DNA of 64,000 nt from a virus, in IMG/VR virus record IMGVR_UViG_3300021379_000006, positions 53,830-117,829 of that record. The stretch is one strand, 5' to 3'. The position numbers and the translations under genes are program-made. Below, piece by piece: positions 11,901-23,894 of this stretch (its first letter is position 1; the number at the start of each line of letters is the position of its first letter). The notes below the pieces were generated by a model. That model made no database searches and had not been told where the DNA came from. It saw nothing but the letters and a program-made list of their open reading frames with translations.

Positions 11901-12583
11901 TCAACATCAAATGTTTTATTTAAATTTTGCTTACCCTTATATCTAGCCTTCTTAGCAGACCAGTCTCTAAAGGTTCCATCCATTAGACCATCTTCATTAG
12001 CATCTTGTTTACTAAAAAGCTTACCATATGCATCATCAAGTAAATATGCAGCGCCAAGTAAATTACCTCTTCTCGGTGTAGGTGGTAAATACAAAGCATG
12101 CGGTATATTATTTTCTTGACCAAAAAGAGGACCCGTTCCTTTGTTTACCCCACCATAAGCCATAGACGGCATTGCTTCAGATTGCATCAATTGTTGACCA
12201 GCTTGTTCTGCCATCATATCCAGTTCCTCTGGTGACATTTGTTGTTGACCCATTGGAGCTTGTGGCATCATAGCTTGTTGTGGTTGCTGAGCTTGCGCTT
12301 GTTGCTGAGCAACCATATCCTTTTCTAAAAGCTCAACTTTTTGAAATAATTCTACAACAGCATCTGGTGTAAATCCTAGATGCTCAAGAGCACTACTCAT
12401 ATCATTAGGTTGAACACCACCTTGGGACATGATTCTGTAGATAACCTCCTCTATGGCAGCACCTTCTGAGGCCATTGCTTCAATCTGGTTAAAGATTTCT
12501 CTAACCTCTGGGCTCATGGCTCTATCTCCTGACACTGAAGTTTGAGTATTTAAACTTTTTTTATTTGAATTTGTTGCTTGCAT
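8969..12583 (-). CDS. Modular giant virion protein with degenerate zincin-like site, 1204 aa
   Basis: The N-terminal ~60 residues are helical, followed by a Gln/Met/Pro-rich linker at about residues 85-130. Two modules end in LPKAQ motifs (KYGGSTLPKAQYG near residue 432 and KYGSELPKAQFG near 719). Near residue 540 is AFAAARNDLGRG..FLYGDTRYTT, a module also present in the 2057-aa neighbour. Near residue 646 is DELAHNLQ followed about 60 residues later by EGEAHE. This resembles a zincin HExxH...E/H site in which the first His has become Asp, so it is probably inactive. The C-terminus ends REYGGELEVDN and an Ala-rich tail. Likely an ejected or packaged protein; the enzymatic assignment is only motif-level. 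Confidence 0.78.
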   Translation of the reverse strand: MQATNSNKKSLNTQTSVSGDRAMSPEVREIFNQIEAMASEGAAIEEVIYRIMSQGGVQPNDMSSALEHLGFTPDAVVELFQKVELLEKDMVAQQQAQAQQPQQAMMPQAPMGQQQMSPEELDMMAEQAGQQLMQSEAMPSMAYGGVNKGTGPLFGQENNIPHALYLPPTPRRGNLLGAAYLLDDAYGKLFSKQDANEDGLMDGTFRDWSAKKARYKGKQNLNKTFDVDYGNLDPSNYVVNFNDFAEGNIRTRDQYTNDLLLNSRVDFDPEANDYKSAIASNDLERKMIGKNNRVSGISLARFMENIDNMDLEEKQMLLGAKDYPSGTGLINTGNQYSSYNIAGDKALSDMYRRTMLGETENDQPLPAMISSNTPERSVVQIPPVDDTQEGSNDGFKDWYVANATSPRLMGLNEAQLRQIYEQESQFKYGGSTLPKAQYGLVDLLNWGNSALGGSDTYWNDGWLDGKEGLIPDELTFNKPTKRQLETAGALLTSPKNWVWTDDDGYESLPNYNQYADKDEAFAAARNDLGRGESFLYGDTRYTTNYKDEAPDNETEELLKRATKGLSDEEAKRYREVWQRAGQPPLTLGLDNERFSVPFYGDAGWLDAATGSNRRRAHVNPINRDNIVYLGRAGMTDEQIREKIIDELAHNLQIRRDGTLNSLLRFGKGAFREWRDPAQEYDPYDDTNAFEGEAHEVIQPKLSDYVYKGGSFPELKYGSELPKAQFGPPYNWSGGSGMGGAYFDQTALDDVAEEFDRPLAMPVVGLNPKEVDLSSLTSEAAMPELRNIDLSAYSGNQTTEQPTVTRRRQLKNIPKQISTFIQDNPYMQAYGDVSNFAVMGANFANEFFAEQDYFNYKNELRNSTMADRIYRAVENPANKRGTFDVNTGLAEPDNLVDYYAPAMYGKEMYKKGGEFEPHMMYDPESGKGYKAKVPADHERMAKMGYLHKEEMQNGGDPPEENYSDLKYAYNKGNLLGYLEDQVDNSLGSMRYDFPYTKEQQMIIDDIDGAQDELYRYEDRLMRIHDYDKSKFTDEEIAELNRLTEIWETKKNSDAYKSLEALMEFRDINSDPLRHGYSSAVTAQTIADKAGAYIPFSDYLPHDEIIGAIGANILGAGHEASAFGKDERPFMTKAKESGMDMYNNFLGSIIGATTNTPEEAAALVTEAVRQGYTSAGKIEREYGGELEVDNDTLAALIAAGADIEML

Positions 12584-12620
12584 AATATATTATTAATATA
12601 CAAATAATTCAGCAGAATGC

Positions 12621-15600
12621 CTAATTATCAGCGTCTTTCATCTTACTTAATACGTTGGTCATTATGTAATTAGGAATGCTCATTTTTGCATTCTTTGCTT
12701 CTCTATAATACTTTCTATTAATCTTATCATATAGCTTGCTTGCAGGTTTTTGCATGATAGTTCCATCATAAACCCCATCAATATAATCTTTATAAATCTG
12801 CAAATTATTAGCCATCTCACCACCTTGTTCCATTCTATCAAATTGATCAAAGGTTAAGAAACGCGCATTACTCTTTACTCTTGAAGCATAATTATCTCTC
12901 TTATTCCATTTTGTTGGAAGATAAGCCCACATGTCTTTCTTCTGAGAAGTTGTTAATTGTTCATTGTATCTAATACCAAGAACAGTTGCAGTTGCTATTG
13001 CAGCTTTTTCAGGATCTAAAAAATCCATATTAGATGTTATACCAAGCTCTGCTAATGCTTCTTTTTCTTTATCGTTTAGATAACTCCAACGCATTTGAGT
13101 ATAACCAACACTTCTAAAATCTTCACTAGCTCCATATGTGGTTGCTTTACTTACAACATCCGGAGAAGATGCATTTTTAGAGTCCATCGCTTTACCGGCT
13201 GCTCTCATAATATTACCTCCTGTAGAATGTGTATCACCAAAGTTGGATTCTGTTCCATATATACCGAATGCCATCCTTGCAATTTGATTATAAGTATCAC
13301 TTGATATTTGGGCAACCTTCATTATTCGTTGTTTATTATCTACAAGAGCATTAATAAAAGGTTTGGTTGTATTTGTAAGTTCTTCTTCATCTGTTGTATC
13401 TGAGGTAAGCAAATCACCTATTCCTGTTTCATTAAACACGTTCTCTCTAAATAATGACTCATCAAAATTTGCTTTGATTGGTTTATATGTTAATGTGTTA
13501 GTGCTGTAGTTAGCTCCTTGCCCTTTTTGTTCTCTACCTTTTTCATCTGTGTATTGTAAATAACTTTGTCTGTTATCTGCACTCACTCTTAAAACAGCTT
13601 TTCCATCTACAAGCTCAAAGTAATTCCCTTCATCTTCTGGTAAAATATATACAGGAGTTCCTATGGGAAGATCCATATTATATAATGCTTGTATATCTGT
13701 ACATTTACCATTAATACATCCGTTAGAACTTCTATTATCATCTAAAGTTTCATTATCAAAAAAAGGAATTCTGTAGTCAGGTGCTCCATGTAGTGCTGTA
13801 CCAACAACTTCACCGCGCTCATTCATTAATGTAAATGATGGCGCACTATTATAATATGCATCACTTGTTGGACTTGATGATGCTATTTTATATCTACCTG
13901 CACCTGTAGAAAGATTACCTTTGCTCCAATCTGTTTGCCAAGAACCGTTTACTTTGTCTGCATCTGTGATAATACCATCATTGTTTTTATCAACGGCTTT
14001 TGTTGTAGTTTGTGCATCTCCAGGATTAACTCCCATTTGTACTTCAAAATCCATAACAGGAGTATCTCCTTGATATAATTTTAGCCGTTGTGTTTTCTTA
14101 TCAATTACGACATACTGCTCATTAGGATTTTGCAATGCTTGAGCTTTGATGATTATATTCTCATCTGTTGTGCTGTTAATATCAGCTCTATTTGCTTCAA
14201 GCTTATCTATATCAATCCAAGATTCTTCTTTTAATGATTTTTCTTCAATGTAATTACTAGGCAATTGTAATTTTTGATTTACAATAATTAAGTTGGGATT
14301 ACTAATGTTATTTAACTTAGTAAGAACATCTACACTAGTACCATATTTTTTAGCAATCTTACCTAAAGTATCACCAGACTTAACTCTATAAAAATCATTA
14401 GAAGATTCTTTTTGTGTTTCTTGAGCTGCAGCTTGTTGTTCTACAATCTTTGGAACCTGAAGCTTTTGATTAATCTTAATAAAATTAGGATTAGATATGC
14501 TATTCAAAGCAGCAATGTCATTTACAGTAGATCCATATCTTTTAGCTATCTTACCAAGTGTGTCTCCGGATTTTACGGTGTAAGTATCATATTGTTCACC
14601 ACCATCTTGAAGAGTTCTGTAGCCGTTAAAGATTCCTTCGCGTTTTAATTTATTAGTGCTTTCACGGAAACTTTCTCTATCACCAGCCTTCTCAACATTC
14701 TTATGACCTTGTAACCAAAGATCTTCTAAAGACATTTTACCATCAGCAAAATCTTTAAGAACTGCTTTTGATTGAATTAAATTTACTAAGAACGCTGTGT
14801 ATTGTTGCTCTGGTGTTAATTGATCTGCAGAAGTTGCATTTAAAATACCAGGATCCACTTCAAGCCCCATAGAATCAGCTACAGTTTTATATCTATTTTT
14901 AAATGTCTTAAAAGCAGGACCTTCAAACTGGAACATTCCTCTAGCAGGACCATCTTGGGCCTGTTTCATTTTAGGATTCATTGTATGCCAAGATTCATGA
15001 TAAGCAACAGTATCAGCAGCCTCACCCCACATGTCTCTTGTGCCACCACGAGTTTGTACTAGATAATCTAATGTATTATTTAGATCTAATATATTACTCT
15101 TAGGTTTTTCTTTTTTAACTGGAGTAGGTGCAACTTCTGTAGTATATCTGTCTCCGTACCACATGAACTGATCTTTACCATCTTTTCTTGCTGCTGCAAA
15201 AGCTTGATCAAATGTTCCGGCATCATCATATGTATATACACCCCAGTTCATTGGGTTTGCATAATCAAGCCAAGATGTCTCACCTCTATTTTGATATGAA
15301 GGTAATTTACCACCTTTTTGTTCTTGTAATGCAGAAGCTCCTAATCCAGCAGCACTTATAGCAGGACCTATCATATTTTTAACTCCTTTAGTTAAACCTC
15401 TCAGAGCATTAAGACCACTAATTTTGTCAACACCTGCAAATTCAAAATTTGTATTAATAGGATCTATTTCACCAGGAAAAGCTCTACGCATTTGAGGACC
15501 TTCATACCTAGGAGCAGTAACTGTAGTTTCAGCTAGCATACCATCATAGTATATAGGATCTTCTTTTGGATACATATCTCTTACAGCAAGTGGTAAATAT

Positions 15601-18600
15601 TTACCACCTTGAGCTTTGGGTAGTGACCCGCCATATTTTTTATTTGCTCTTGCTTTTCTATAATTATCAATAGCGAGCCTGTTCTCTTTAACAAAAGCCG
15701 CATCTTCAGGTCCTATTTTTTTTCTAAAGTTTCCTTCTGAAGTCTCATATATGTATTCTCCAGTTTGTTGATTTAATATTCTACTATAAATATCCATAGT
15801 AGGTACTGGAGTAGCTTTTACAGTTTTAGTTACCTCTTCTTTTACTGGAGTATTTTCTACTACAGGTTTGGGTTGAGATGTAGGTTTAGTTGGTAAAGGA
15901 GCTACTGTTTTAGTTGCAGAAGGTTTAGTACCTGTAAATACAGGTTTTACAGTAGGACGTTCATATTGATATACTGTTATAGGATTTCCAGCCTCCCAAT
16001 TTGCTTCGGGATAATAGTCATAAGCATATACATTACCGTTCCCTCCTATATAATTACCTCTAGTACCTTGAGCTACTCCTTCACCTACATAATAATCATA
16101 ATTAGAAAGTACACTCGGTGGAGGAAAAAATGTTACTGAAGATATAGGAGTATTATCTTTGTTAATCAAAAGATAATCATTAAGACTTAAGGGAATTCTA
16201 TTTTTCTCTACTATATCAATATCAGAAACTTTATGAATAAATGAAGGAGTCTCCATAACATCTGATGCAAATGTACCCGTCATAGGAACAATGTCCCCCC
16301 TTTTATAAGATTTCCCGAAGTTAGCATCTGGATTATTAAATACGCTATCGTGCCCTTTACCCCAATCAAGTACAGTATTACCTTGACTCGGTAGACCATC
16401 AGAATATTCTGTTATATCTTTAGTATAAAGACTTGGATCATCTAATGCTTGAATTACGTCATAAAGATTTTGAGCACCCACCTGATGTGCCGCCAAACTA
16501 TCATTAAACATAGCATTACGATATTGATATTCATCCCAATCATCAAAACCTTTTTCACCATGGCTGTACAACATATTATTACCGGTCCAGGTACGAGTCC
16601 AGGTTGGACCTTTACCGCCGCTCTGAGCTTTAGGTAATTGACCGCCTGTTTTAAATAACTGTATGGTTTCCCAAATATTTTGTACTGGTATAGCACCATC
16701 TCCAGCAACACCTCTTTCATCGTATCCTTTAAAGTGTTTTCTTAAATTGCTGACATAACCATTTTGAATTTGCTTCAAAATATTTTTAGTTTTATTATCC
16801 AAACCTCTAAGCTGAGATATTTGCGCATCCGTAAATGTAGAAGCATTAGGTGGTGCTCCTAAAAGCGGAAGTTTATTTGCTAATTCATCATATTCAAAAT
16901 ATTCCTTATAAGTTAGATCAGGATATTTTTCTTTAAGTCTAAAGTAATTATCAAACCCAGCACTTACTTTCTCTGATTGTACTTCTGTAGGAGCTGCATA
17001 CCATGTTTGATCGTCAAATCTTCCTGGGTTTTTAGATTTTATTGGTTCTTTTAGATTTTTAAAAGTTAGATTTGCAGCTTTGTTTCTACGCAAGCCTTTC
17101 CAGTTATACGAATTTATTAAGCTTTGTATATCATCACTTTGAGAAAAATCAAAATTTTTATTTGCAAAATATGGAGAATAAAAAGGATGCGTATTATAAT
17201 TATAATCTAAATCAGGATCATATGTGATCATTCTATTCTTCCATCTTATTCCACCAGCAAGTCCTTTACCATCATTAGACATTATAGTCTTTTGTGGACC
17301 ACTATGACCAAATTCATGTGCAATAGTCTCTCCAATTGATTTAGGCTTTCTATAGTAAAAACCATAATTTCGCATAGTCATAGGACGCTCGCCATCTATA
17401 GCCACACCAGCATAAGTACCTCTATCAAAATTTAATGATTCTCGTTGTGCTGGTGTTAAATCAAAATTTCTTTTTCCAACTCTTGAGTCAGTTAATACAG
17501 GCTGTTCCCAAAATGCTTTTTTTGCATCTGGTGTTAATCTACGTTGTATTGGAAAATCAAACCACTTACTTGCATTATTTAAAAGACCTGGTCTTAAGTT
17601 AACACCATCAACGCTCATATAAGCTTTTGCAAAATCATCACCAATACGAGCCATTTCATCTTGTTTTGCTGCAATAGCTAATCTTTGACTTTTTGTAATA
17701 GGAAAAGTCTCAAAAAATGGACGTCCTGATCTAATATCTTTAATCCCTCTTTTTATTCCTGTTTTATAATCTAGAAGCCATGCATCTCCCAGAGCAGATT
17801 GCCTCTGCATCCATTCATCAAAACCCATTCTAGGTTGAGTTGGTCGTGGAACAAGTTGAGTGTTTATCCCAGATATAAATTGAGTTGGTGGTTTAATATA
17901 TTTAAGACCAAGAATATCTAATAAACCCGTACCTGCATTAAATGCAGCATCCGCGTATTCTCCTCTTTGAATCTGACCTGGTATCTCAGGAGCACGATTT
18001 AATGCAAAGTCTGTAGCAAAAGTGCCGCGCAATAAAGTATTTGCAGTTATACCAGGTACTGTTGTTGATCCTACAGTAAGTGGAGCGTTCAAAAGATTAC
18101 TTGCTGTAGTGCCCGCTCTTACCATAGTTGGAGTAGCTGCTCTATAGCCAGCAGCAAGACCTCCACCTATATTTCCAGCAACTCCTGCAACAGGTATAGT
18201 CATGACAGTAGCTAAAACAGGATCAACTATCCTGTGAACTTCATCAGCCATTGTAACTTTATCCTTACCTATCCTAGCTTTTCTACGTGCAGCTCTAGTC
18301 ATAATGGGAGCAGTCCAGCTATCCTTGCTAAAAAACTCACCGTAATTTGGTCCGGTTTGATTAAACCACTCTTTTTCTTGTTCAGTTAAATCGTTATAGT
18401 AAGGATATTTATTATAATCAACTCTACCATCAATTTCAACTGAGGGAAGAGTAATCCAAGGGTTGCCTGTTTGCGGATCAACATGAACTAAATTACCACT
18501 ATACTTAGCGGCGTTATACTCACGAGATCCTGGTTCTACAAGTTCTATCTCACCATTACCTTCTTGAGCCATTGGCACTTCAAATACAGCATTACCTGGG

Positions 18601-18794
18601 AATACATAATCATAACCCGGCATCATCAATTTGGTGTTGCCTAGGTTATCTGTCCCCATAACAGGAAAGTCTACGCCCTTCATTGTAATATTACCCGAAG
18701 GAATAATATTATATGGGTTGTTTACATCTGGAGAGTTTCTTTTGTAACCCTCTGTAGAAAACTTCTTACCTGTTTTTGTAATGTTCTTTTTCAT
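12621..18794 (-). CDS. Multi-domain peptidoglycan-processing virion protein: zincin-like, two lysozyme-like, two LysM, L,D-transpeptidase-like, 2057 aa
   Basis: Domains in order, by residue. About 50-75: motif [19 protein letters not shown] seen in crAss-like cargo proteins. About 491-495: HEFGH (zincin signature), with a possible third ligand in AAPTEVQSE further on. LPKAQ motifs near 718 and 1058, and KGGKLPSYQ near 1163. About 1180-1215: [20 protein letters not shown] module. About 1262-1290: YHESWH plus [10 protein letters not shown], a lysozyme/SLT-like Glu and ARGMFQ pair. About 1401-1448 and 1465-1509: two LysM repeats ([18 protein letters not shown] and [18 protein letters not shown]). 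About 1556-1720: YkuD-like domain with ALHG and, 20 residues on, SNGCIN. About 1849-1900: GTESNFG and SVGYTQM, a second lysozyme-like site. Known families: LysM binds peptidoglycan, YkuD domains act on its cross-links and SLT domains cut glycan. Inferred role: cell-wall penetration at infection. Confidence 0.85.
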   Translation of the reverse strand: MKKNITKTGKKFSTEGYKRNSPDVNNPYNIIPSGNITMKGVDFPVMGTDNLGNTKLMMPGYDYVFPGNAVFEVPMAQEGNGEIELVEPGSREYNAAKYSGNLVHVDPQTGNPWITLPSVEIDGRVDYNKYPYYNDLTEQEKEWFNQTGPNYGEFFSKDSWTAPIMTRAARRKARIGKDKVTMADEVHRIVDPVLATVMTIPVAGVAGNIGGGLAAGYRAATPTMVRAGTTASNLLNAPLTVGSTTVPGITANTLLRGTFATDFALNRAPEIPGQIQRGEYADAAFNAGTGLLDILGLKYIKPPTQFISGINTQLVPRPTQPRMGFDEWMQRQSALGDAWLLDYKTGIKRGIKDIRSGRPFFETFPITKSQRLAIAAKQDEMARIGDDFAKAYMSVDGVNLRPGLLNNASKWFDFPIQRRLTPDAKKAFWEQPVLTDSRVGKRNFDLTPAQRESLNFDRGTYAGVAIDGERPMTMRNYGFYYRKPKSIGETIAHEFGHSGPQKTIMSNDGKGLAGGIRWKNRMITYDPDLDYNYNTHPFYSPYFANKNFDFSQSDDIQSLINSYNWKGLRRNKAANLTFKNLKEPIKSKNPGRFDDQTWYAAPTEVQSEKVSAGFDNYFRLKEKYPDLTYKEYFEYDELANKLPLLGAPPNASTFTDAQISQLRGLDNKTKNILKQIQNGYVSNLRKHFKGYDERGVAGDGAIPVQNIWETIQLFKTGGQLPKAQSGGKGPTWTRTWTGNNMLYSHGEKGFDDWDEYQYRNAMFNDSLAAHQVGAQNLYDVIQALDDPSLYTKDITEYSDGLPSQGNTVLDWGKGHDSVFNNPDANFGKSYKRGDIVPMTGTFASDVMETPSFIHKVSDIDIVEKNRIPLSLNDYLLINKDNTPISSVTFFPPPSVLSNYDYYVGEGVAQGTRGNYIGGNGNVYAYDYYPEANWEAGNPITVYQYERPTVKPVFTGTKPSATKTVAPLPTKPTSQPKPVVENTPVKEEVTKTVKATPVPTMDIYSRILNQQTGEYIYETSEGNFRKKIGPEDAAFVKENRLAIDNYRKARANKKYGGSLPKAQGGKYLPLAVRDMYPKEDPIYYDGMLAETTVTAPRYEGPQMRRAFPGEIDPINTNFEFAGVDKISGLNALRGLTKGVKNMIGPAISAAGLGASALQEQKGGKLPSYQNRGETSWLDYANPMNWGVYTYDDAGTFDQAFAAARKDGKDQFMWYGDRYTTEVAPTPVKKEKPKSNILDLNNTLDYLVQTRGGTRDMWGEAADTVAYHESWHTMNPKMKQAQDGPARGMFQFEGPAFKTFKNRYKTVADSMGLEVDPGILNATSADQLTPEQQYTAFLVNLIQSKAVLKDFADGKMSLEDLWLQGHKNVEKAGDRESFRESTNKLKREGIFNGYRTLQDGGEQYDTYTVKSGDTLGKIAKRYGSTVNDIAALNSISNPNFIKINQKLQVPKIVEQQAAAQETQKESSNDFYRVKSGDTLGKIAKKYGTSVDVLTKLNNISNPNLIIVNQKLQLPSNYIEEKSLKEESWIDIDKLEANRADINSTTDENIIIKAQALQNPNEQYVVIDKKTQRLKLYQGDTPVMDFEVQMGVNPGDAQTTTKAVDKNNDGIITDADKVNGSWQTDWSKGNLSTGAGRYKIASSSPTSDAYYNSAPSFTLMNERGEVVGTALHGAPDYRIPFFDNETLDDNRSSNGCINGKCTDIQALYNMDLPIGTPVYILPEDEGNYFELVDGKAVLRVSADNRQSYLQYTDEKGREQKGQGANYSTNTLTYKPIKANFDESLFRENVFNETGIGDLLTSDTTDEEELTNTTKPFINALVDNKQRIMKVAQISSDTYNQIARMAFGIYGTESNFGDTHSTGGNIMRAAGKAMDSKNASSPDVVSKATTYGASEDFRSVGYTQMRWSYLNDKEKEALAELGITSNMDFLDPEKAAIATATVLGIRYNEQLTTSQKKDMWAYLPTKWNKRDNYASRVKSNARFLTFDQFDRMEQGGEMANNLQIYKDYIDGVYDGTIMQKPASKLYDKINRKYYREAKNAKMSIPNYIMTNVLSKMKDADN

Positions 18795-21700
18795 TATCTA
18801 ACTGACATATTTAATTTGGTTCCAATAAGCTTTAACAGCATCTTTCTATCTCCAGACTTATTTTTTCTCAACAATACTTTATTATAAGCATGTCTAAATT
18901 TCTTATGTTGTATTTGTTGTTTATTGTAATTTAAGTTGGCAAGGTTTAAGTCTTTAATATAACCATTTATTTGTGTAATAAACTGACTTTGCTCTGCATT
19001 GCTAAACTCACCTCTATCTTTAGTAATGTCCCAGAATTGATTAAATCTATACTTCTGTTCTTCTTTAGAGTATAGTATTCTAATATCATTTGGCCCTACA
19101 ATAGGATATTGGATCATTGCATACGGATCTTCTTTTGGATTTAGCTCTAACTTAAGTAGACCAGATATTTGTTCTGAATTATATACGATAGCTTCATCAA
19201 AGTTAAAATCAAGATCATGCCATCTGTCATCAGCACAACCATTAATTAAATCTCCTTTGTATACATACGCCTCTAATTGATATTCTAAGTTTCTAAGAGT
19301 TGTTACACTTGCCCCTGTGTTTTCTATAATCTCAACTTCCCATGGATAATCTTTTCCATAGAAGTTGCTATACAAATCACATCTATAATTGTGTCTCCAA
19401 ATACCTCCTTTATCTGCAGCATCTGCACTTGTCTTAGTAGTAAAGAAATGATTGATGCTACCCATAACTAATTCTGGGTGCCAGTCATGGAATGAAATCC
19501 ATCCTCCAATCTTAGGATCATACGAAACTGTCCAAGAGGCATTTTCAAAATACCGTGGATCACCAATGTCAATTTGTACACCTCTGGCTTCTGGATTAGC
19601 TCTATACACAAATCCATCATTTTCAAATGATACTGTACCTCTTATTAAATCTTTAAGTTTAAAATCTTTCTTACTAAAGTATACTATATCAAAATTAGGA
19701 TCATAAATTGCCTGACAACCAATGCCAATAACTGGATTATCTGAAAGTTTACTTCCTTCTAATTCTGGATACTGACGTACTAAAACAGATGGTAAGTATT
19801 TATTAAACCATTGCTTCATTCCTTTATTTGCAATGTTTTCTAGCTTCCCTGTGTAGTGGAATATCTTACCCTGTGCTTGAGAAATATAGAATATACCAGA
19901 TGGTGTATTTACTACAGCACGTGCACTTTCGGATGAACCATATTCATTAGATGAATCTGAGTTAACAATATTTTGGAAAGGTTGACTAAATAGACCACCA
20001 TCACCTATTGTAAGTTTAGTACCAAGATCAGTTTGAAGTTGATCCACCCCTTGGAACATTTGAGGTGATTGATAAGGGAAGAAAACCAAAGCTCCATTCT
20101 TGCTAATTGGTTTAATCACATTAACCTTATTCTTGAAGTCTCTATAGTTATTCGGTAGGAATACTCTCCAAAAATCTTTCTTACCTTCTTCCTGAGCCTG
20201 TAAAGAGTATATCAAGCGTTTTGGATATTCTTGGTAACAGTTTTCTGCTATTGTAGGATCATAGTCTCTTGGTTGTACGCTACCAAATGAAGAAACCTGT
20301 GTCACAAATTTAGATATGCTTAGTGACAGATCATACTTGTAGAAGTTTCCTGCATTAATGATATCTGCATGGAACATATCATCCACATTTGTGTATTCGT
20401 ATTTATCATAGTGACGCTTATCATTACTATCATCCCAATCTCTTTGAGCCAAGTTGTATTCTGATTCTACAAAGAAATCTTGAATACCATTGACATGAGT
20501 ATACATATAGGCATACCTCATTGAAAATAAAGGATTTTTATCATCAATATTCATTGACTGAATACCAATTGCTGTAGGATAACAAGAACTATTACCTCTA
20601 TCTAAATAGAATAAATCATTTGGTAATATAGAATTCTGAGGATTATTAAATAATATATTGCTAGCCCCAAGCGTAGTTATTTGAGTGGCTAACTCTGTCA
20701 TATCAAATCTTCTAGTATCCATCCAATATCTAGGATATGGTATGTTTATATTTTGCAAATAATCAAAAACATATTCATCTGGTTGACCATTTAAGAAACG
20801 GGTGAATATTGGCATCACAGTTTTCTCTGTATACCTATTAATATAAGTATCACCAGCAAATATTGAACTAGAAGTAAATGTTGTATTTGGTGTGGTTGGA
20901 GAAACAAACTCAACACAACCTCTCATCTGAACTTGCTTTATACCATCAAGTTGGCCATATTGATTTTCAAACTCAAACTTAAGTGCACCATACAATGCAG
21001 AAATAGGTTTTACTTGCTGTTGTTCTGGTCTTAATAAATATTTATTACCAAAACTACCACCAGCATCACCACCAATTGTATATCTAGATTTATCTATGAC
21101 AGATGGATTGTCTAATTCTTCTTCTGTTCTTAATGCAACAGTCATTGGCCTAAACAAGTTATTAATCTTGTAGTCTTCAAACTGTTGAAAAGCGCTGCCT
21201 ATATAGTTAGAATTTAAATTCTTTGTTCTGAATAATTGAGAAGATAATCTCTTTTTATAGTTCTGATAAAAACCATGCGAGTTATGCTTAAATGCAAAGT
21301 TCTCCTCATCTACAAGATTATATATAAGGTCAACAATTTCATTACCACCTTGTATAATGTTGTATCTGGCTATCATAAGACCAAAGATACCTTGTATAAA
21401 CTTTGGTAAAGCTCCAGTAGGATCTTCAATACTATATCTTGTCATTAATTTACCAGAATCAATACCAGGAGAACTTTTTGCTATAATTCTATTTGCTCTT
21501 TGACCCGCCTCCATGTTTGCCCTAGTGCTAGCATTTCCAACAAGAAGATCACCTAAAGCAGCTGCATCATCAAGCAAAAAGTTTTGTATAAGATTCCAGA
21601 TACTACCACCAGCAAATGCAGCACCTATGGTACCACCAAAACCAGCGATACCTGCCAGCGAACTATACAGCGTTGCCCATGTACCACCGGTAAGATGTGG

Positions 21701-23890
21701 AACGCTTGAACCAACACCTGTACCCAATGCACCACCTTCAGCATAATTTTCAGCAACAAGATTCATATTAACACTTGTTCCTGTAAGTTCATTAGATTCA
21801 TTACCTCTAATTCTAGATATAGCATATCCAACACCAATAATGCTAGAAATAAAAGCAGTAAAGTTTCTTAGTAGTTTATGCTTAGGATGATTTTCTGATT
21901 CAATAAAATGCCCTAAAGATTGACCATCAAGTTCACCATATATTCTAGTTTCATATGCATTTAAGAATGGTCTTCTAAACATTAATTCAGGAGAATGGAA
22001 TGTAAAATAATCTTTTGTGTATCCTCTCAGTGGTTCAAAATCATTAAGTGATTGTGTAAAAGTATCACAACCATCTGTTCTATGTGTATCTGGATCTGCT
22101 TCTCCGTCATGGAAGTATACATCCGCTCTAAGATCATTGTAAGGATAGTTTGGATATAAACCTTTATCATTACCTAAAGTCTGACCACCATCTGGTATAT
22201 CATAAACACGCATGTTTCTAAATATACCTTTAGCAAGAATAGACTTATGACCTTCCCTTGATCCTCTCAATATTTCGTATCCTACAATATTTTCAATAAG
22301 ATTTCCATCATTGTCTACAGGTGGTTTAATATCATAAAATTCAACACCTAGTATTCTAATTTTAGAACCATTATCTGCAGAAATTTCTAATTGAGATCCA
22401 ACTTCTTCTGTTGGCATCTTATGATGTCTAATATATTTACCACAAAGATTACCCCATATTTCAGGTTCTGTTGCTGGATATTTTTCTGTTGATTGCCAAT
22501 AAGCCATCTCACCTTTTGCAATAATTGTCCCTCCATCTCCAGTTGGTATATTTAAACCAAGCTGTGTAATAGATGCTGTATTATATACTTGGAAATTTTG
22601 CTCATCTGAGCTTAATGCATTATCACTAAGATTTGTTGCTGTTTCGTTTATGACATTACCCCATGGAGTTATACCATTTGTTTTAGGTGGTCTACCCGGA
22701 ATATGATATGAACTAGATCTTTCACCTGTATTATATATCCATCTAATAAAAAATGCATACTGTTCATCACGCATGAATCCTGTTTTATTACCACCTTTAT
22801 AGTAGTATTCAGAATCGTACTCTGCAACAACCCATCTAGATCTTATTTGATTGGCTAGAGGTTGATAGTTAAAATCAAATTGTTCAACCGGTCCTTGTCT
22901 AATTAAGTAATCATTCACAACATACATTGCTTCAGACTTCTCATAAGCAGGAGATCTTAATGGTAAAACATTTAGTGGCACACTGGTCAAAGATTGATCT
23001 ATGTAATCAATTTCAATATCAGATTGCTCTGTACTGTATAAACCTATTTTTTTGGCTACTTGTTGTTCTTGATTGTTACTTAAGATTACTAGCTCGTAGT
23101 ATTCAAACTCTTTATCAAGATTACTAAGAGTTATTCTTAAAGAACCAGAAGTACCATTATGATCAAATAATGACTGAACATTAGAAATACCAATATAGTC
23201 TGTGACTTTTTGCTCATTGACTGTATATGCAATAAAGGCTTGGTAAGAACCATTTCTCAATTGACCACCACTTTCAGATTTTGCTAGCGTAACACAAGGT
23301 GTATCTAATAACGGAGCAAGTCTTAATTTCTCACAATCTAATTCGTTAGTGTCTTCATATATAATACAGTCATCACCACGGTCAGATACAATAATTTGCT
23401 TCCACGGAACATTATCAATATTCATTGTTCTTGATGGGTTGTGACCATCATCCCAATATATTTGCCAAGTACAATCAAAATTTTCTTTTGCTGCACCTGT
23501 AATAAGGTGTTTTCTGTTAAAGCCTAGACAAGGATCATTTACTAAAGTTGTATACTCACACTTACTATCATCAAATAAACCAATCTCAGAATTAGTGTCA
23601 TCTGTACTATAAATAACCCACTGGTCTCCATATCTATGTATTGCTCCTATAATTGTGTATGGAGCAGATGCACACAATAGATTTCCTGGTTCATTTCCTA
23701 TGGTTGCTAAATCACCATCAACTGAATTATTAATGGCATTGCGGGCGTGAAACCAATTTTCTTTTGTATGAAGAGAGGCATTAGTATCCTTTACCATCCC
23801 TTTAATAAACATTCTTACATCAGTTGATGAAGTGTTTTGAAAGCGTGGTTGTTTTGATTTTCGTGACGTAGCTCTTCTTTTCTTTGCCAT
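18794..23890 (-). CDS. crAss-like tail stabilisation/muzzle-type protein, 1698 aa
   Basis: The N-terminus is basic ([15 protein letters not shown]), then [20 protein letters not shown] and [23 protein letters not shown]. This opening is typical of the large beta-propeller-rich tail protein, called stabilisation or muzzle protein, of crAss-like phages. The body is Tyr/Asn/Gly-rich beta-type sequence throughout, with a hydrophobic Gly/Ala segment at about residues 710-770 ([29 protein letters not shown]). Its ATG overlaps nothing upstream but lies 4 nt from the connector gene at 23895, and its stop overlaps the start of the 2057-aa gene by 1 nt. The assignment as distal tail tube/muzzle rests on position next to the small ring-type genes and on the N-terminal signature. 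Confidence 0.8.
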   Translation of the reverse strand: MAKKRRATSRKSKQPRFQNTSSTDVRMFIKGMVKDTNASLHTKENWFHARNAINNSVDGDLATIGNEPGNLLCASAPYTIIGAIHRYGDQWVIYSTDDTNSEIGLFDDSKCEYTTLVNDPCLGFNRKHLITGAAKENFDCTWQIYWDDGHNPSRTMNIDNVPWKQIIVSDRGDDCIIYEDTNELDCEKLRLAPLLDTPCVTLAKSESGGQLRNGSYQAFIAYTVNEQKVTDYIGISNVQSLFDHNGTSGSLRITLSNLDKEFEYYELVILSNNQEQQVAKKIGLYSTEQSDIEIDYIDQSLTSVPLNVLPLRSPAYEKSEAMYVVNDYLIRQGPVEQFDFNYQPLANQIRSRWVVAEYDSEYYYKGGNKTGFMRDEQYAFFIRWIYNTGERSSSYHIPGRPPKTNGITPWGNVINETATNLSDNALSSDEQNFQVYNTASITQLGLNIPTGDGGTIIAKGEMAYWQSTEKYPATEPEIWGNLCGKYIRHHKMPTEEVGSQLEISADNGSKIRILGVEFYDIKPPVDNDGNLIENIVGYEILRGSREGHKSILAKGIFRNMRVYDIPDGGQTLGNDKGLYPNYPYNDLRADVYFHDGEADPDTHRTDGCDTFTQSLNDFEPLRGYTKDYFTFHSPELMFRRPFLNAYETRIYGELDGQSLGHFIESENHPKHKLLRNFTAFISSIIGVGYAISRIRGNESNELTGTSVNMNLVAENYAEGGALGTGVGSSVPHLTGGTWATLYSSLAGIAGFGGTIGAAFAGGSIWNLIQNFLLDDAAALGDLLVGNASTRANMEAGQRANRIIAKSSPGIDSGKLMTRYSIEDPTGALPKFIQGIFGLMIARYNIIQGGNEIVDLIYNLVDEENFAFKHNSHGFYQNYKKRLSSQLFRTKNLNSNYIGSAFQQFEDYKINNLFRPMTVALRTEEELDNPSVIDKSRYTIGGDAGGSFGNKYLLRPEQQQVKPISALYGALKFEFENQYGQLDGIKQVQMRGCVEFVSPTTPNTTFTSSSIFAGDTYINRYTEKTVMPIFTRFLNGQPDEYVFDYLQNINIPYPRYWMDTRRFDMTELATQITTLGASNILFNNPQNSILPNDLFYLDRGNSSCYPTAIGIQSMNIDDKNPLFSMRYAYMYTHVNGIQDFFVESEYNLAQRDWDDSNDKRHYDKYEYTNVDDMFHADIINAGNFYKYDLSLSISKFVTQVSSFGSVQPRDYDPTIAENCYQEYPKRLIYSLQAQEEGKKDFWRVFLPNNYRDFKNKVNVIKPISKNGALVFFPYQSPQMFQGVDQLQTDLGTKLTIGDGGLFSQPFQNIVNSDSSNEYGSSESARAVVNTPSGIFYISQAQGKIFHYTGKLENIANKGMKQWFNKYLPSVLVRQYPELEGSKLSDNPVIGIGCQAIYDPNFDIVYFSKKDFKLKDLIRGTVSFENDGFVYRANPEARGVQIDIGDPRYFENASWTVSYDPKIGGWISFHDWHPELVMGSINHFFTTKTSADAADKGGIWRHNYRCDLYSNFYGKDYPWEVEIIENTGASVTTLRNLEYQLEAYVYKGDLINGCADDRWHDLDFNFDEAIVYNSEQISGLLKLELNPKEDPYAMIQYPIVGPNDIRILYSKEEQKYRFNQFWDITKDRGEFSNAEQSQFITQINGYIKDLNLANLNYNKQQIQHKKFRHAYNKVLLRKNKSGDRKMLLKLIGTKLNMSVR

Positions 23891-23894
23891 GGTC

